A DNA stretch of 64,000 nt from Rhizomicrobium sp. Its GTDB lineage: Bacteria; Pseudomonadota; Alphaproteobacteria; Micropepsales; Micropepsaceae. A program made the translations under genes and the position numbers. The stretch's first letter is position 1, and each line of letters begins with the position of its first letter. This document shows positions 25,595-34,253 of the stretch, in pieces. Below the pieces are notes generated by a model. That model saw only the letters and a program-made list of their open reading frames with translations, had not been told where the DNA came from and made no database searches. The stretch spans positions 4,378,756-4,442,755 of the forward strand of contig JBBCGJ010000001.1 in assembly GCA_037200985.1 (NCBI GenBank), written 5' to 3'.

Positions 25595-27253
25595 ATGGCT
25601 GCGGATAATTTCGATTTCATCGTCGTCGGCGCGGGCAGCGCGGGCTGCGTGCTCGCCAACCGGCTGTCGGCCGATCCGAAGAACACGGTCCTGCTTCTGG
25701 AGGCGGGCGGCGACGACCGGCCGCTGCACAATCTCAAGCAGTTCTGGTCGAACGTGATGATCCACACGCCCATCGGCTTCGGCAAGACGCTGAACGATCC
25801 GAAGGTGAACTGGCTCTACGAGACCGAGATCGACGAGGGCTCGGGCGGGCGCCGGCACAAATGGCCCAAGGGCAAGGTGCTGGGCGGCTCGTCCTCGATC
25901 AACGGCCTGCTCTATATCCGCGGCCAGTCGGCGGATTACGACGGCTGGCGCCAGATGGGCTGCGAAGGCTGGTCCTACCAGGACGTGCTGCCCTATTTCC
26001 GCCGCGCCGAGCACCAGGAACGCGGCGACGACGATTTCCACGGCACGGGAGGGCCGCTCAACGTCTCCGACATCACCGAGAAGAACGAGATTTCCCGGGC
26101 GCTGCTCGACGCGGCCATCGAGGCCGGCATCCCGCGCAACGACGACATCAATGGCGGCGACCAGGAAGGCGCCACCTGGTTCCAGCTCACGGTGAAGAAC
26201 GGCCGGCGCCATTCCACCGCGGTCGGCTATCTGCATCCCGTGATGGTCCGCAAGAACCTGCGCGTCGAGACCGAGGCGCAGACCACGCGGGTCCTGTTCG
26301 AAGGCAAGCGCGCCGTCGGCGTCGAATACGTCCAGCACGGCGAGAAGAAGATCGCCAAATGCCGGCGCGAGGTGATCCTCGCCGCCGGTGCCGTCGCCTC
26401 GCCGCAGCTCCTCGAAGTCTCCGGCATCGGCCGCGGCGAGGTGCTGCAGAAGGCGGGCGTGCCGGTGCTGCACGAGCTTCCCGGGGTCGGCGAGAACCTC
26501 CAGGATCATTACATGATCGGCTGCCAGTGGCGGCTGAAGCCCGAATGCGCCACGGTCAACGAGCTGTCGCGCGGTCTGCCGCTCTTGAAGGAGATCCTGA
26601 AATACGGTTTCCAGCGCAAGGGCCTGCTGACCTTCGCCGTCGCCCATGTCGTGGCGTTCCTGAAATCGCGCGCCGAGCTGGCGCACCCCGACCTGCAATT
26701 CCACATGATGGCGGCGTCGATGGATCTGGAGATCCTCGGCAAGACCCAGGCGCTGGTCCTGGAGAAGGAGCCCGGTCTCACCTGCACGCCGTGCCAGGTG
26801 CGCCCGGAATCGCGCGGCAGCGTGCACATCAAGTCGGCGGACGCGACGGTCTATCCCGCCATCGTGCCGAACTATCTCGCCGATCCGGCCGACAAGCAGG
26901 CGGCGATAGCCGGCCTCGATTGGGCGCGCAAGATCATGGGCCAGCCGGCCATAGCCAAATATCTCGCCGCGCCGGGCGATCCCTTCGGCGACACCGACGA
27001 GAGCAAGATCGCCTATGCCAAGCTCGCCGGCGCCACGCTCTATCACGCCGTCGGCACGGCGAAGATGGGGCATGATTCGATGGCGGTGGTCGATCCGCAA
27101 TTGCGCGTCCACGGGATCGAGGGCCTGCGCGTGGTCGACGCCTCGATCATGCCGCGCATCGCGTCGGGCAACACCAACGCGCCGACCATCATGATCGCGG
27201 AGAAGGCGGCGGACATGATCCTGGGCAAGAGCGTGGCCGCGGCGGCGGCTTAA
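25595..27253 (+). CDS. GMC family FAD-dependent oxidoreductase (choline/alcohol dehydrogenase-like)
   Basis: A 552-residue flavoprotein. The FAD-binding VVGAGSAGCVLANRL starts at residue 10. GMC signatures are KVLGGSSSINGLLYIRG and the GAVASPQLLEVSGIG motif. The catalytic His/Asn pair is in the C-terminal YHAVGTAKMG ... SGNTNAP region. It oxidises an alcohol to an aldehyde or ketone. I choose ATG 25595 because GGGAGG lies eight bases upstream; ATG 25589 would be only two bases away. The location after LigE/LigM suggests an aromatic side-chain alcohol, but this is inference. Confidence 0.92.
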   Translation: MAADNFDFIVVGAGSAGCVLANRLSADPKNTVLLLEAGGDDRPLHNLKQFWSNVMIHTPIGFGKTLNDPKVNWLYETEIDEGSGGRRHKWPKGKVLGGSSSINGLLYIRGQSADYDGWRQMGCEGWSYQDVLPYFRRAEHQERGDDDFHGTGGPLNVSDITEKNEISRALLDAAIEAGIPRNDDINGGDQEGATWFQLTVKNGRRHSTAVGYLHPVMVRKNLRVETEAQTTRVLFEGKRAVGVEYVQHGEKKIAKCRREVILAAGAVASPQLLEVSGIGRGEVLQKAGVPVLHELPGVGENLQDHYMIGCQWRLKPECATVNELSRGLPLLKEILKYGFQRKGLLTFAVAHVVAFLKSRAELAHPDLQFHMMAASMDLEILGKTQALVLEKEPGLTCTPCQVRPESRGSVHIKSADATVYPAIVPNYLADPADKQAAIAGLDWARKIMGQPAIAKYLAAPGDPFGDTDESKIAYAKLAGATLYHAVGTAKMGHDSMAVVDPQLRVHGIEGLRVVDASIMPRIASGNTNAPTIMIAEKAADMILGKSVAAAAA

Positions 27254-27273
27254 GCGGCCTGCAACATCCAAGG

Positions 27274-27303
27274 TGTCATGGCCCGCATTCGCGGACCATG
27301 ACA
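27274..27303. repeat. Short family C repeat remnant
   Basis: TGTCATGGCCCGCATTCGCG with a closing ATGACA. It is a compressed single palindrome lying between convergent genes and can form a terminator-like hairpin. Confidence 0.6.
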
Positions 27304-27313
27304 GTGTTTTGTC

Positions 27314-28669
27314 CTATGCCCTCTTCACCGGCGCCGCCGCTTGGCCGATGTTCGCGGCGTAGCGGTATTTCGGCATTACCAGCCAGATCAGCGCCACCAC
27401 AAGATTCAGCACCGTCGTGATCAGGAACACGGTGTTGTAGGAATGCGTGGTGTCGAAGATCCAGCCGAACAGGGGCGCGCTGAACCCGGCGAAGAGGTTG
27501 GTCACCATGAACTGCACCGCCACGATCTCGGTGAGCGAGCCCAGCCCGAAGAACCGCGTCGCGAAGTAGTTGCCCATCGGGAACAGCGCGTTGAACGACA
27601 GCGAGCCCAGGATCAGGATCGCCGCCAGGAGCGGCACGCCGCCCACGCTCGGCGACACGATTATCGTGAGGAAGGCGCCCAGCGACGCGACCAGGCAGAT
27701 CGGCACGGCGATCTTGGGCGTCTGGAAGCGGTCCACCGCCCAGCCACCGACGAGGGCGCCGGCGAAGGCGATCACCGTCGAGCTCGACTGCAGCTCCACC
27801 ACCGTGGTCTGCGAGAAGCCCTTGCCGACCAGCGCCGGCACGATATGCGGGAACATGCCGTTGAAGATGAAGAGGCCGATGAACGCGGCCAGCGTCGACA
27901 GCCAGAACACCGGATCGCGCAGCGCCTGCTTGATGGTCATGCCCGGCAGGTCGGGCTTCGGCATCGGCGGCGCGTCCGACGCGGCCGTCTTGGACTTGCG
28001 CCAGGAGAATTTGCCGGCCGTGCCGTGCTCGCCCGGCTCCTCGATGGTGAAGAACAGCACCGGCACGCAGAGAAGGATCGCCGCGCCGAACACGATGTAC
28101 ATGGTCTGCCAGCCCTCGTTCAGCAGGAGCCAGTTCACCACGAGCGGGATGCCGGCGCGCGCCAGCGTGGTCTCCGCGGTCAATATCGCCATCGCCTTGC
28201 CGCGATGCTGCGTGAACAGCGCCGCGACGACTTTCGTGTAGGTCACGCCCGTCGAGCCGAAGACGCCGAGCAGCGCGTAATAGGCATAGAACTGCCACAG
28301 GCTCGCGGTCTGGAACGCCATGCCGAGCGTCACCAGGCCCACCATCAGCGTGCCGCCGAGCAGCACCGGCCTTATGCCGAACTTGTCCGCCAGCCGCCCG
28401 ATCGGCCACAGGCTTACCGCACCGGCCATGAACAGGAACGTCACCGCCACGGAGAACTGCGCCGCGGTCCAGCCGAACTGGCGCGTCAGCGGCATCAGCA
28501 TCAGCATCAGCGCGCTATAGGGCAGGATGGAGGTGCCGAAGCTCTGCCCGACGATGATGCCGGCGACGATCTTCAGCTTGCGCGGCGAGAAATCGCCTTC
28601 CATCTCCGGCGGCGCGGTGTCGATCTCCTGCGGTCCCTCGATGAGCTCCGCATTGGCGACGTTGACCAT
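27314..28669 (-). CDS. MFS transporter (oxalate/formate antiporter-like or monocarboxylate type)
   Basis: A 451-residue inner-membrane carrier with about 12 hydrophobic segments and the MFS motif A in GRLADKFGIRPVLLGG after TM2. N- and C-halves are separated by a cytoplasmic loop around residues 210-235 (rich in Lys and Pro). GAGGAGGAG precedes the ATG at 28669. It lies convergent to the GMC gene and divergent from the second MFS gene at 28885. A substrate such as an aromatic acid or monocarboxylate fits the neighbourhood, but no residue identifies it. Confidence 0.88.
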   Translation of the reverse strand: MVNVANAELIEGPQEIDTAPPEMEGDFSPRKLKIVAGIIVGQSFGTSILPYSALMLMLMPLTRQFGWTAAQFSVAVTFLFMAGAVSLWPIGRLADKFGIRPVLLGGTLMVGLVTLGMAFQTASLWQFYAYYALLGVFGSTGVTYTKVVAALFTQHRGKAMAILTAETTLARAGIPLVVNWLLLNEGWQTMYIVFGAAILLCVPVLFFTIEEPGEHGTAGKFSWRKSKTAASDAPPMPKPDLPGMTIKQALRDPVFWLSTLAAFIGLFIFNGMFPHIVPALVGKGFSQTTVVELQSSSTVIAFAGALVGGWAVDRFQTPKIAVPICLVASLGAFLTIIVSPSVGGVPLLAAILILGSLSFNALFPMGNYFATRFFGLGSLTEIVAVQFMVTNLFAGFSAPLFGWIFDTTHSYNTVFLITTVLNLVVALIWLVMPKYRYAANIGQAAAPVKRA

Positions 28670-28884
28670 GGCTCTGCTCCTCCTCGCGCGCTTCGGACTC
28701 TCGGGCGATCCGATGGCGTCGCGCAGTGTTACCCCTATCCGTCCCGTCCGACGAGAGGGATTCTTCAATGAAACGAGGGGTTTCTCCGACTCTCGCCTCC
28801 TTGTTCCCCGACAGTGGAGTAGTCGTGCCGCGCGCAATTCCAAGATGGATAAAAATTAGAACCAAACAGGGCAGGGACGCGACG

Positions 28885-30276
28885 ATGACACTCGAGCCGA
28901 TCGCCGAAGCCTCGCTTCAACTGGTGCCGGAGGCCCCCGCGTCGAGCCTGCCCTGGCCGAGCCCGCGCATCGCGTGGTACGCGGTGTTCGTCTTCTCGCT
29001 CACGCTGATGATCAACTTCCTCGACCGGGGAATCATCACGCTCCTGGTGCCGAGCATAAAGGCCGACCTGCAGCTCACCGATTTCCAGATGAGCCTGCTC
29101 ATGGGCTTCGCGTTCATCCTGTTCTACGTGTTCCTCGGGCTGCCGGTGGCGCGCTATGCCGATGTCGGCATCCGCCGCACGATCATCGGCGTCGGCATCG
29201 GGCTGTGGAGCCTGGCCACGGCGCTGTGCGGCCTCACGCATACCTTCTGGCAGTTCTTCGCGGCGCGCGTCGGCACCGGCGTCGGCGAATCGTGCAGCGG
29301 GCCGGCGACCTATTCGATGCTGTCGGACCTGTTTCCCCCCGCCAAGCTGCCGCGCGCCATCGCCGTGATGAGCTTCGGCTTCATGGCCGGCACGGGCCTG
29401 TCGCTCATCATCGGCGGCGCGATCGTGCATTTCCTCCAGAGCATGCCGCCGGTCACGCTGCCCGTCGTCGGAACGCTGAAGAGCTGGCAGATGGCGTTCC
29501 TGCTGGTGGGGATACCCGGCCTGGTCGTCTCGGCGCTTCTGTGGACCATTCCCGAGCCGGTGCGCCGCGGCCGCGCGATCAGCGTCGGCAAGCAGGGCCG
29601 CCCCGCCTCCGTGCCGCTGTCGACGGTGGCGAAGTTTCTCTACGACAATCGCTCCGTCTACGGAACGATGCTGCTGGGCCTCGCCTTCTCGACCACGCTT
29701 TCGATCGGCACGCTCTCCTGGGGGCCGGCCTTCTACGGCCGCACCTATGGCTGGTCGATGGGGCAGGTCGGTCTCGTCACCGGCTTCGTGATCCTCCTGG
29801 TGTGGCCGCCGGGCGCGATGTTCGGAAGCTGGCTGGCCGAGCGCTGGGCGCGGCAGGGCCGGCACGACGCCAATCTGCGCGTCGCGCTCCTGACCATCTG
29901 CCTGCTCATTCCCGGACAGATCGCCTTTCCGCTCATGCCGCGGCCGGAATACGCCATCGCGATCAGCGCCGTGAACGGCTTCATCGCGGCCTGGCTGCTC
30001 GGGCCGCAAAACGCCGCCATCCAGATCGTGACGCCCAACGAGATGCGCAGCCAGTTCAGCGCGCTCGGCATCTTCATCATCAACGTGCTGGGCTATGGGC
30101 TCGGCCCGACCCTGATCGCCGTCCTGACCGAGCATGTCTTCGGCCGCGAAGCCGACCTGCGCTATGCCATGTCGCTGGCGGCCGTGGTCCTGGGTCCGGC
30201 GGCCGCCTTCACGATCTGGCGCGGCCTGAGGCCCTACGGCGCGATGGTGGAGCGCGTGAGCAAGCAGTGGAGCTGA
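28885..30276 (+). CDS. MFS transporter, Spinster-like
   Basis: A 463-residue carrier with 12 predicted membrane segments. It has the typical N-terminal NFLDRGIITLLVPSIKADLQL segment (a Spns/aromatic acid branch feature) and a motif A variant (GLPVARYADVGIRRTIIG). The start at ATG 28885 is chosen because upstream in-frame codons lack homology. It is probably an importer or exporter of an organic acid or lipid-like compound. It is divergent from the other MFS gene, with 215 bases of possible control region between them. Confidence 0.88.
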   Translation: MTLEPIAEASLQLVPEAPASSLPWPSPRIAWYAVFVFSLTLMINFLDRGIITLLVPSIKADLQLTDFQMSLLMGFAFILFYVFLGLPVARYADVGIRRTIIGVGIGLWSLATALCGLTHTFWQFFAARVGTGVGESCSGPATYSMLSDLFPPAKLPRAIAVMSFGFMAGTGLSLIIGGAIVHFLQSMPPVTLPVVGTLKSWQMAFLLVGIPGLVVSALLWTIPEPVRRGRAISVGKQGRPASVPLSTVAKFLYDNRSVYGTMLLGLAFSTTLSIGTLSWGPAFYGRTYGWSMGQVGLVTGFVILLVWPPGAMFGSWLAERWARQGRHDANLRVALLTICLLIPGQIAFPLMPRPEYAIAISAVNGFIAAWLLGPQNAAIQIVTPNEMRSQFSALGIFIINVLGYGLGPTLIAVLTEHVFGREADLRYAMSLAAVVLGPAAAFTIWRGLRPYGAMVERVSKQWS

Positions 30277-30352
30277 CGATGGGACGGCGTTCCCTTTCCG
30301 CGGCCCGATCCGATAGTCTCCCGGAACCGCAACCCCTGAAGGAAGATCGCAC

Positions 30353-30958
30353 ATGAAAGTCGCGCTCATCGGCGCCACCGGCAATATCGGCAGCAAGATC
30401 GCCGCCGAACTGCTCTCGCGTGGCCATTCCGTCACCGCCATCGCGCGCAACACCGACAAGGCGCCGGCCGGCACGCAGGCGGTCAGCGCAGACGCCTCCG
30501 ATCCGGCCGCCCTGGCCGCCGTGCTCAAGGGTCACGATGCCGTGGTCAGTTCCGCGCCCTTCGCGCCCGGCCTGTCGCCGGCGATCATCGAGGGCGTCAA
30601 GCGCTCCGGCGTGAAGCGCTACATCATGGTGGGCGGCGCCGGCTCGCTCGAAGTCGCGCCCGGCAAGATGCTGAAGGACACGCTGACGCTGCCTGACGCG
30701 GTGCGCGCGATCCTCGACGAGGCGGCCCTGAACCTGAAGCGGCTGCGCGGCGAAACCGGCCTCGACTGGACGTTCTTCTCCCCGGCGGCCGAGATCGGCC
30801 CGGGCGAGCGGACGGGCAAGTTCCGCCTCGGCGGCGACCAGCTCATCTCCGACGCGGCGGGCAAGAGCCGGATTTCCTACGACGACTACGCCATCGCCCT
30901 GGTCGACGAGCTGGAAAACCCGCGCCACATCCAGAAGCGGTTCACGATCGGCTACTAA
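30353..30958 (+). CDS. NAD(P)-binding atypical SDR (NmrA/YhfK-like)
   Basis: A 201-residue Rossmann protein with GATGNIGS at residues 7-14 as the dinucleotide-binding loop, no typical catalytic YxxxK, and a conserved YIMVGGAGSLE segment. This is the atypical SDR group of YhfK/azoreductase-type proteins. AAGGAAG precedes the ATG. It lies 76 bases after the MFS gene and may be in the same unit. Possible redox sensor or reductase; the substrate is not deducible. Confidence 0.85.
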   Translation: MKVALIGATGNIGSKIAAELLSRGHSVTAIARNTDKAPAGTQAVSADASDPAALAAVLKGHDAVVSSAPFAPGLSPAIIEGVKRSGVKRYIMVGGAGSLEVAPGKMLKDTLTLPDAVRAILDEAALNLKRLRGETGLDWTFFSPAAEIGPGERTGKFRLGGDQLISDAAGKSRISYDDYAIALVDELENPRHIQKRFTIGY

Positions 30959-30960
30959 AT

Positions 30961-31042
30961 CGTCATTGCCCGGCTCGTCCGGGCAACCCATTTTGGCCGC
31001 AAGGGATAAAGATGGGTCGCCCGCATAAAGCGGGCGATGACG
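30961..31042. repeat. Family C-related repeat, followed by an empty stretch to 31270
   Basis: CGTCATTGCCCGGCTCGTCC and GGGTCGCCCGCATAAAGCGG with a closing GATGACG form two arms. From 31043 to 31270 (228 bases) I see a few runs of T but no convincing gene, promoter or RNA. Confidence 0.65.
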
Positions 31043-31270
31043 ATTTTTTTGTTCGGTCCGATTCCGACGGTCCGGTCCCGGCTGCCGACGCCTGCGTGGC
31101 TTTGCCCCTGCGGACCAACGCCCGCTGCGCTGCGGCGGGGTTTTGCGAATTCCGCGCTTTTCTGCTATCGCCTCGCCGTTCAACCCCCTCTTATTGCTCG
31201 ACATTTTTCCGGGGTCTTGGCGGGAGGATCGCCCGCCTTCAAGATCGCCGGCTTCTGACGGATTGCGACG

Positions 31271-32167
31271 ATGACGGCACTCACATTCCCCGAGATCACG
31301 CCCACCGGCCCGGCCCTGGGCGCGGGCCCGATCCGCTACGGCTCGGACGAGCACAAGAGGCTGTTCTGCAAGACGCTGCTCGACACCTTCAATCCCTACC
31401 GCCCCGCCGTGATCGACTGGCCGAAGCTCGACGACGCCACCAAGGGCCGCATCACCGCCCTGCCGATCTGGGACATCGCGGTGCAGACCGAGAACCGCGC
31501 CGGCCTCAATGTCTGCACCTATGCGGAAGGCATCGCCGATCCCCTGCTGCGCAAGGCCGTGGAGCTGAACGGCTTCGAGGAGCGCCGCCACCGCTACGTC
31601 CTGTCGAACCTGGTCGAGGCCTATGGCATCAAGCTGGCGCCGGAGCCGGCCTATCCGCGCCCCAAGGACCCGGAATGGGCCTTCCTCGTCACCGGCTACA
31701 GCGAGTGCATCGACAGCTTCTTCGCCTTCGGGCTGTTCGAGACCGCCAAATCCTCCGGCTTCTTCCCCGCCGAGCTGGTCGACACCTTCGAGCCGGTGGT
31801 CCAGGAGGAAGGCCGCCACATCCTCTTCTTCGTGAACTGGGTCGCCTGGCACCGCCGCAACATGCCGCTGTGGCGCCGCCCCTGGTTCGAGCTCAAGGTC
31901 CTCGCGGTTTGGATCTTCCTCGTCTATGAGCGCATCGGCATCGCGTCGGACGTCTCCAACGGCCAGCAGGACAACAACTTCACGGTCAACGGCGCCAGCC
32001 AGCTCGGCGGCGACGACATCGACGTGTTCAAGCTGATGGACACCTGCCTCGTCGAGAACGACCGCCGGCTCGGCGGCTACGATCCGCGCCTCAAGCGCCC
32101 GCGCTTCGTGCCCTTCATGATCCGCGCCTTCCGCCGTTTCATCGGGCCCAACCGGGCCGCGGCTTGA
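31271..32167 (+). CDS. Ferritin-like di-iron protein of unknown function
   Basis: A 298-residue mostly helical protein carrying two ExxH motifs, EERRH (Glu104-His107) and QEEGRH (Glu180-His183). Further acidic residues (Glu74, Glu145) sit in the helices between, the pattern of a carboxylate-bridged di-iron site. It could be an oxygenase, a ferritin-like protein or a desaturase-type enzyme. No signal peptide is present. It lies upstream of hpnL in the same direction, separated by a family B repeat. I do not recognise a named family member. A role in modifying hopanoids or lipids is speculative. Confidence 0.7.
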   Translation: MTALTFPEITPTGPALGAGPIRYGSDEHKRLFCKTLLDTFNPYRPAVIDWPKLDDATKGRITALPIWDIAVQTENRAGLNVCTYAEGIADPLLRKAVELNGFEERRHRYVLSNLVEAYGIKLAPEPAYPRPKDPEWAFLVTGYSECIDSFFAFGLFETAKSSGFFPAELVDTFEPVVQEEGRHILFFVNWVAWHRRNMPLWRRPWFELKVLAVWIFLVYERIGIASDVSNGQQDNNFTVNGASQLGGDDIDVFKLMDTCLVENDRRLGGYDPRLKRPRFVPFMIRAFRRFIGPNRAAA

Positions 32168-32182
32168 TTCATGCCCGATAAT

Positions 32183-32249
32183 TGTCATGCCCGCGAAGGC
32201 GGGCATCCAGAGCCGCCAAGACCGGATTCCCGCTTACGCGGGAATGACA
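32183..32249. repeat. Family B intergenic repeat
   Basis: TGTCATGCCCGCGAAGGCGG and ATTCCCGCTTACGCGGGAAT form the two arms of a shorter copy between the ferritin-like gene and hpnL. Confidence 0.85.
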
Positions 32250-32292
32250 AGCGGTGCAGGGTTGAGGTCTGCGCGGATCGCGGTCCGGCGCC

Positions 32293-33264
32293 ATGAAGAT
32301 CGGTGTCATCGTCGCCGCGCTGGTCGGGCTCGCGCTGTTCGCCTGGCTCCTGTTCCACATCGGCGTGGTGGAGGTGTTCGACACCGTTATTGCCATCGGC
32401 CTCGGCGGCTTCGTGCTCTATTGCGCCGCCGGAACGGCGGTGGTGGCGCTCCTCGGCACCGCCTGGGCCGCGCTGATCCCGCAGGCCCGTCCGCGCGACG
32501 CGCTCACCTTCTTCCTCGGCCGCCAGACGCGCGACAGCGCCGGCGACATCCTGCCCTTCAGCCAGCTCGGCGGCATCGTGATCGGCGCCCGCGCGGTGAT
32601 CCTGCGCGGCGTCTCGCCGCCGCTCGCCTTCGCCTCCGCCATCACCGACGTGACGACCGAGCTGATGGCGCAGATCGTGTTCGTCCTGATCGGTATCGCG
32701 CTCTGCATCGCACAATTGCGCGCCTCGGAAGCGACCGCGCCTTACGTCGACGGCCTCATCCTCGGCACGCTGCTGCTGGTGCCCGGCATCGCCGCCTTCG
32801 TCTTCCTGCAACAGCGCGGCAGCGCCTTCGCCGAGACGCTGGCCGGCCGCTTCCTGCCGGCCGCGCTCAAGCACACCACCGCCTTCTCCGACCAGATGCG
32901 CGCGATGTACGAATCCAAGACGCGGCTCGCCGCCTCCTCCACCATCCATCTGCTCTCCTGGGTCGCGAGCGCCGGCCTGATCTGGCTGAGCGTGCGGCTG
33001 ATCGGCGCCCGCATCGATTTCTTCTCGTGCATCGCCATCGAGGCGCTGCTGGCGGCGCTGCGCAGCGCCACCGTCTTCATCCCCGCCGCCATCGGCGTGC
33101 AGGAGGCGGGCTATGCCGCGCTGATGCCGCTGTTCGGCCTCGGCCCAGAGATCGGCCTCGCCGTCTCGCTCCTGAAACGCGCCCGCGACATCGTGATCGG
33201 CGTGCCGGTGCTGCTCGCCTGGCAGGCCTTCGAAGGCCGCCGCGCGCTGGTGAGCGAGAGCTGA
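32293..33264 (+). CDS. hpnL: HpnL family membrane protein, hopanoid locus
   Basis: A 323-residue membrane protein of the lysylphosphatidylglycerol-synthase TM family (HpnL), with 6-8 hydrophobic segments and the IPAAIGVQEAGYAALMPLFGL segment near residues 258-277. It sits in the inner membrane; its role in hopanoid trafficking or modification is not firmly known. It heads the chain of hpn genes: the stop overlaps the hpnA start by one base (TGATG). Confidence 0.9.
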   Translation: MKIGVIVAALVGLALFAWLLFHIGVVEVFDTVIAIGLGGFVLYCAAGTAVVALLGTAWAALIPQARPRDALTFFLGRQTRDSAGDILPFSQLGGIVIGARAVILRGVSPPLAFASAITDVTTELMAQIVFVLIGIALCIAQLRASEATAPYVDGLILGTLLLVPGIAAFVFLQQRGSAFAETLAGRFLPAALKHTTAFSDQMRAMYESKTRLAASSTIHLLSWVASAGLIWLSVRLIGARIDFFSCIAIEALLAALRSATVFIPAAIGVQEAGYAALMPLFGLGPEIGLAVSLLKRARDIVIGVPVLLAWQAFEGRRALVSES

Positions 33265-34253
33265 TGGGCGACAAGGTTCTCGTCACCGGCGCTTCCGGTT
33301 TCGTCGGCTCGGCCATCGCCCGCGCGCTGGGGCGCCGCGGCGACGAGGTGCGCGTGCTGATGCGTTCGACCTCGGTCCGCACCAACATCGAAGGCGAGGA
33401 ATTCGAAGTCGCCGAGGGCGACATGCTCGACCGCCATTCGATGATCGAGGCGATGGACGGCGTGCGTTACGTCTTCCACGTCGCGGCCGATTACCGCCTG
33501 TGGGCGCCCGATCCGGACGAGATCGTGCGCAACAACCTGGAAGGCACCCGCGTGGTGATGGACGCGGCCCGCGCCACCGGCGTGGAGCGCATCGTCTACA
33601 CCTCGTCGGTCGCGGCGCTGAAGCCGGTCGCCGGCATGGCGGTGGACGAGACCTCGCGCCACAGCGAGCAGACCGTCATCGGCGCCTACAAGAAATCCAA
33701 GCTCGTCGCCGAGCGGCTGGTGGAGCGCATGGCGGGCGATGGCCTTCCCGCCGTGATCGTCAGCCCCTCGACGCCCATCGGCCCGCGCGACGTCAAGCCG
33801 ACGCCGACGGGGCGCATCATCGTGCAGGCGGCAAGCGGCGGCATGCCGGCTTTCGTCGACACCGGCCTCAACCTCGTGCATGTCGACGACGTGGCTGAGG
33901 GCCATCTGCTCGCGCTGGAAAAAGGCCGCATCGGCGAGAACTACATCCTGGGCGGGGAGGATGTGCGCCTGAAGGACATGCTGGTGGTGATCTGCGAGGC
34001 CGTCGGCCGCAAGCCGCCGCGCGTAAGACTGCCCCGCGCACCGCTTTATCCGCTCGCCTGGTGTTCGGAAGCCGTCGCGCGCTACACCGGCAAGGAGCCG
34101 ATGCTCACCGTCGATGCGCTGAACATGTCGAAGTATCATATGTTCTTCTCCTCGAAGAAGGCGCGCGACGAATTCGGTTTCACCGCGCGGCCCTATCGCG
34201 AGGCCATCGCGGATGCCGTCGCCTGGTTTCGGCAAGCCGGCTACATCAAATGA
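33264..34253 (+). CDS. hpnA: Hopanoid-associated sugar epimerase HpnA
   Basis: A 329-residue extended SDR. TGASGFVGSAIAR lies at residues 8-20 and an extended-SDR YKKSK catalytic motif around residue 140. It is a nucleotide-sugar epimerase or dehydratase-like enzyme of the hopanoid locus. In other bacteria it is not strictly required for basic hopanoids, so its exact product is uncertain. ATGA overlaps link it with hpnL (1 base) and hpnB (4 bases). Confidence 0.92.
   Translation: MGDKVLVTGASGFVGSAIARALGRRGDEVRVLMRSTSVRTNIEGEEFEVAEGDMLDRHSMIEAMDGVRYVFHVAADYRLWAPDPDEIVRNNLEGTRVVMDAARATGVERIVYTSSVAALKPVAGMAVDETSRHSEQTVIGAYKKSKLVAERLVERMAGDGLPAVIVSPSTPIGPRDVKPTPTGRIIVQAASGGMPAFVDTGLNLVHVDDVAEGHLLALEKGRIGENYILGGEDVRLKDMLVVICEAVGRKPPRVRLPRAPLYPLAWCSEAVARYTGKEPMLTVDALNMSKYHMFFSSKKARDEFGFTARPYREAIADAVAWFRQAGYIK

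Noticed and set aside
31043..31270. A small gene or RNA in the gap before the ferritin-like gene
   Set aside because: The only open frames are short, lack ribosome sites and have no recognisable product; no tRNA cloverleaf or stable RNA fold could be recognised by eye.
18262..32249. Family B and C repeats as insertion-sequence ends
   Set aside because: They are short complete palindromic units with no open frame between copies and no target duplication that I can see; they look like REP-type elements instead.
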